From NCBI GenBank assembly GCA_033980235.1, contig CM067066.1:36950277-37014276 (forward strand): a stretch of DNA of 64,000 nt. The letters are read 5' to 3'. This document shows positions 59,709 to 64,000 of the stretch, in pieces. The stretch comes from Diadema setosum (taxonomy: Eukaryota > Echinodermata > Echinoidea > Diadematoida > Diadematidae). Every line of letters starts with the position of its first letter. Within the stretch, counting starts at the first letter, position 1. The translations under genes were made by a program, and so were the position numbers. The notes under the pieces are model-generated. The model did no database searches. It saw only the letters and a list, made by a program, of their open reading frames with translations, and was not told where the DNA came from.

Positions 59709-60640
59709 ATGTCCCCGCCGGAAGTAGCATTTAGTAGCAAAATGTACAATATCGGTAAAAAATCAAGGTCAAAGGTCAAAGAAGTCAAAGGTCAAAATTC
59801 TGTGTAGAAGTTTTGAAGCCCTCACCTAGTGCCATCACAAAAAGCAAACGGAATCAAAATCGGGTTAGAAATGGCGGAGTAGCATTTTGTAGCCAATGTA
59901 CAATATAGGTCAAAAATCAAGGTCAAAGGTCAAAGAAGTCAAAGGTCAAAATTCTGTGTAGAAGTTTTGAAGCCCTCACCTAGTGCCATCACATAAAGAA
60001 AACAGAATTGAAATCGGGTTAGAAATGGCGAAGGAGTAGCATTTTGTAGCAAAGTGTACAATACAGGTCAAAAAATCAAGGTCAAAGGTAAAAGAAGTCA
60101 AAGGTCAAAATTCTGTGTAGAAGTTTTGAAGCTCTCACCTAGTGCCATCACATAAAGCAAACGGAATCGAAATCGGGTTAGAAATGGCGAAGAAGTAGCA
60201 TTTTGTAGCAAAATATACAATACAGGTCAAAAAAATCAAGGTCAAAGGTCAAAGAAGTCAAAGGTCAAAATTCTGTGTAGAAGTTTTGAAGCCCTCACCT
60301 AGTGCCATCATATAAAGCAAACGAAATCGAAATCGGGTTAGAAATGGCGAAGGAGTAGCATTTTGTAGCAAAATGTACAATATAGGTCAAAGGTCAAGGT
60401 CAAAGGTCACGACTGAAATTTTGTGTAGAAGTTTCAAAGCTCCCATGTAGTGCTATCATATAAAGCAAACAGAATCAAAATTGGCTCATAAATGACAGAG
60501 AAGTAGCAAATTGAAGATTTTGATCACACACGGACGCACACACGGACGCACACACGGACACACGGACGGACACACGGACACACACACGTACGGAGCCCGT
60601 TTCATAGTCCCCTGCTCGAACTCGTTCGGCGGGGACAAAA
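59709..60640. mobile_element. 0.93 kb TIR element with five AGGTCA-rich tandem units (GTCCCCGCCG ends)
   Basis: The left GTCCCCGCCGGAA mirrors the right TTCGGCGGGGAC. Five units of about 155-160 bp begin near 59722, 59877, 60034, 60193 and 60353, each with GTAGCATTTTGTAGC, then TCAAGGTCAAAGGTCAAAG, then GTGTAGAAGTTTTGAAGC. The right flank holds an (ACACGGACGC)-type array at 60529-60595, the inverse of the GTCCGTCC stretch in the 36369 element. The two families share an architecture. Confidence 0.8.
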
Positions 60641-63364
60641 AGAAAATAACTTAGTAGACTTGTATAGAACACGGGAATGAAAGCATATTCAGATAGTATA
60701 TTGCAAAAAGCGTGACTCACACGTACATGCACACACAATATGCGAGTAATTTTGAAATGTCAATCGATGACAGCAGCGAATGAATAGGGCGGGTATCTGT
60801 CTTCAAGATCATCGCAACCTGCTACAATCATACCAACTGCTCGAAATAACCAGCAGGTGTAACAATGCAGTAAAGACCTATCCAATCTTTTGAACCTGAA
60901 AACACGACAATCCAATCAATGACTGCAACACATAAGATAAAAGACACTGAAATATGGATTGATGGTAGCATACATTTTTATTCGTTAAAAGTGAAAATGC
61001 GAATAATGACACAAGTGTCTGTTTAGGTTTTGTTCGATTGCATTCAAACTATCGTGTCCTAGTACACGGCCGAGAACACTAGATTGGGGTCTAAATATAA
61101 ATTGCATAAATGTATGATGTACATGTTACTCCACTTTGTCTCTACGACTGCACCAATTTTCTTCATTTTACACGTCATCCTCCCGCGAAACCATCAACTT
61201 GACTCGGCTGTATACAAAATATGATCAAGCTTCGCAGTTGTCGTTTGCTTTTTGGGAGGGCAGCTGAACTGGAAAAACGGAAACCGGTATAAAAAAGCCG
61301 GTGATTGTTTTTATATATATATATATAATTTTTGTACGTTGTATCATCAGAGAGATGAGCATGACATAATATAATGATAACATATTTTTTATTTAGTTGT
61401 ACGTATTGTCATTGTCCTTCCACCTCTCTCTCTCTCTCCCTCTCTGAAAAGAATTGGGCAGAAGGTGATGTGTTGGCATAGGTGGGCCCTATACTCGACA
61501 ATTCTTTAATTCGGGTCCAATATTCCAAACACGAGTAGTAGACAACTTTAAAAGACAATCAAAGAAATGATGGGAATTAATTAGAGCAAAATGGACAGGC
61601 TGTTTAGGATAGACACAATTTATAGGTCCTTACATTGCACTGAATTGAAGAGCACGGAGCAATACAAGGTAACACCTTTTGTATTTCAGCACATATCTGT
61701 GCCGTAAAATCTTTAATAATTCATATGTTTATATCCCCATTGATGTGATGCGTTGTAATTAACATGATCCTATGATATCGGGGGTTCGGAACTCAATACC
61801 CTTTCACGCTGTCACGTTGGGATCATCCGGGAGATCCAACGGGAAATCAAACGTAGAACACACGCGAAAAAAATAAAAACCAACAACAGCAACAACAACT
61901 TTCAAATTAGTGAAGATGACCAAACGGTTCTCTCGTTTGCTGTCGAAATATCTGTTACACGATTCACGCGCGGAGCGGCCCGCAAGGCGTTGTTGGCATA
62001 CTGCCATTCGTTTTTCATCCGGGAGTTTATCCGTGATGCATTCACACCATAGCGTCATCCGGAAATTCCTGGGGACACTCGGGAATTTGCAAGGGACGAT
62101 TCCGGATTTTTGCAAAGTCAACCGACATTTTACTCGGGATTTTACTAAAGTTAGAGTTGAAATTCTATATTCGCTTTTATTTTGGGGCAACCAGGATCAA
62201 ATTAACGATTTTTACAGTTACAAGAAACGTGCCTATAAAGTTCAATTTCAATGAAACGTCCACTGTTGTCTTTGTTTTCTTGCTAATCAAGTCTATCACA
62301 CAGCCACTTGCACGGTGCTTATCATGGAAAAGTCCATTGACCTTTGGAATTATACCTTGCAAGATTTCACCCATATTCGAACTTGATCAGCATTTTCATG
62401 TAGTACAATGTACTTGAGTGTGATCGAGTTTGGTCGCCATAGCACAAAGCTGTTGAATGTTTTTGACAGTGCACCAAATTGTTGACGCCACCGCCGACGA
62501 AGACGATGGAATAGAGACGCCTGTCTCGCTTCCGCTACGAAGTCCACCGTAGACAACTCTAGTCGGAAAATCACAAATCAAACATAGTACCATCTCCCCC
62601 ATTAAAAAACAAAACAAAACAATAAACCATGAAGTAAAGAATGTTTTTTTCTTTTTTTAAGAGTATTATCAACAGTAAGTTCTTAAAATGTTATAGGACC
62701 TACTGGTGTAACATTACCAGTGAAAGCCCCGTTAACATGGCCGCAGTCACACTGGTAAAAGATCGCGATCTTTAGCCACAGTGACCGCCAACGTATTTTC
62801 CCCACCCCCGCCAAACTTCGCGATCCTTTGCCAGTGCACGTACATGACCGCGATTTATGTCCACCGTTTTTTTCACGTTTATGGTCTTGTCATGCTTCTA
62901 GACAATCATAGAAACTTCGGAGAATCTACAGAATCTGCAAACCCATTACTAAACACCCCCCCCCCCCCCACACACACACACGAATTGCGTTTGTGTTTCG
63001 TGTGCGTCCCAGAGCCTTCACGTGCATTCAATGTGCAGGTGAGGTGAAAAAAACAAAACAAAACTTGAAAACGAAGATCAACTGCGACAAGAAAAAAAAA
63101 AAGAGAGAAAAAAAAAAAGAAACCCAGAAGCGTATAATATTTGCAACTCTTCTCACAGGCAGTATCACAGGCATGATTGTGTGTTATCAGGGAGATGAGA
63201 TCAGTTCCATCTCACCTCCTTGGTGTAATCGTTGACAAGGCTACCATTGCAGTCTGTCTTCATTTCAGTCTCTTTCAAACCTGCCTGTGTTCAGTCTCCT
63301 CCAATGAAGCCACACTATTTCTCTAAATCACAAGATTATTTTCATCTTGACCCACCTAATACAT
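60641..63364. other. sequence upstream of RBM12B; no gene recognised
   Basis: Contains short (AT)n near 61316, (CT)n near 61428-61444, a CA run near 62970 and a moderately CG-rich patch at 62480-62560 that could hold the RBM12B first exon. Frames at 61804-62617 show no recognisable protein. Confidence 0.4.
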
Positions 63365-63684
63365 GGCCGGCGGAACCGGGGGGGGGGGGGGGAGGGGTGG
63401 GCTCGCCCCCTTTTTTGTGCACCATACAAAGGAAGGTGTCATCACTTTGGCCCCCCACTTTTTTAACCCTGAAGTACGTTACTGGCACTAAAAAGAAATA
63501 GATAGAGATCTTGATCGAAGTGTGAGCGCGGTATACTGAGGTTATATTTTTGCTTGTCAGCTGAAGCAACCTGGAAGTGGAAGGCCGGAGAAAGATGAGC
63601 TGAATACCTTTTTTCTTTCTGTCTGTCTTTCTTTCTTTTTCTTGTTAGCTGAAGAAACCCGGAAGTGCAAACACTCCGCCGGCC
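63365..63684. mobile_element. short element with GGCCGGCGGA ends
   Basis: GGCCGGCGGA at the left mirrors TCCGCCGGCC at the right. TTGTCAGCTGAAGCAACCTG and TTAGCTGAAGAAACCCGGAA are internal repeats resembling phrases of the element at 59108, with a G run near the left end. Confidence 0.55.
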
Positions 63685-64000
63685 CTGCAATATGTGCTTG
63701 TGATCATGATTATGTTTCAAGGAGTAATTAACCTGGGATCTGATTGAGGTCAACTTTTCCGTCAAAGTATTCGTGTGAACAAATCTGATGTCCCCGAGCG
63801 GTGTAACTTTTGCAGATACATATATGCTGTGAAACGGTTAATCCTTGGATTTCATGGATCCTCAACACTTGAGGCTCGGTCATCACTATCCGGCAGTCAA
63901 CAATAAATTCCTGCCGCTTTCAACAGATACAATATTGTTCCTATACGTGTATAAGGAGGTAAAACGACAGAAATCAAGAACGGACTGATCTTGGAATCAA
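63685..64000. other. right edge, nothing recognised
   Basis: No coding similarity or repeat boundary was seen in the last 316 bases. Confidence 0.5.

Noticed and set aside
61804..62617. Overlapping frames of 60-130 codons near the right side
   Set aside because: No recognisable motif, no supporting splice signals and frames on both strands; treated as chance.

Overview
This window looks like nuclear DNA of an animal, most likely a marine deuterostome such as an echinoderm. The supporting signs are spliced genes with GT/AG introns of 0.8 to 6 kb, an AT-rich background, and a dense load of short inverted-repeat transposons, tRNA-derived SINEs, jockey/CR1/L2-like LINE fragments and microsatellites. 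The echinoderm call is an inference from the style of the repeats and the gene linkage. There are no prokaryotic features, CRISPR arrays or convincing tRNA genes.

Three protein-coding genes can be supported. (1) The N-terminal half of an OSGIN1/OSGIN2-type FAD oxidoreductase lies on the minus strand. Its coding exons are 15095-15233, 9669-9802 and 3783-3974, and the gene continues past the left edge. (2) A complete BAR-domain gene of the CIBAR/FAM92 family lies on the plus strand. It has seven coding exons between 34569 and 43842 and encodes 304 residues. (3) A complete RBM12/RBM12B-type RNA-binding protein of 1730 residues lies on the minus strand as one uninterrupted coding exon, 53814-59006. 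Genes 2 and 3 converge tail to tail across about 10 kb.

In human, CIBAR1 and RBM12B are also convergent neighbours on 8q22.1, and OSGIN2 lies on the same arm at 8q21.3. The window therefore appears to hold an old linkage group. The three genes have no known shared pathway, so conserved linkage is the better reading than a functional cluster.

The rest is mostly mobile DNA. About twenty non-autonomous elements can be delimited by their terminal inverted repeats (TIRs). They include four TTAA-flanked hairpin elements (651, 9375, 11404, 17578), TTAA-flanked elements at 7163 and 18096, two TACTGTAAAAC elements (3561, 16983), and a 1.55 kb element with a perfect hairpin at its edge (19203-20755). 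Two larger families carry arrays of AGGTCA half-sites (36369-37727 and 59709-60640). A CCTCCRCCAAG-ended family has three copies (207, 21065, 47959), one of them split by a LINE. A 1 kb palindrome that includes a SINE tail lies at 29244-30251. At 49.0-49.7 kb several inverted-repeat elements, some apparently reduced to little more than their ends, are stacked in (TA)n DNA.

No clearly new multi-gene system was found. The observations most worth following are the conserved three-gene linkage, the stacked palindromes at 49 kb, the AGGTCA-rich elements next to CIBAR and RBM12B, and the repeated GGCCCCACCGC modules at 26 kb.
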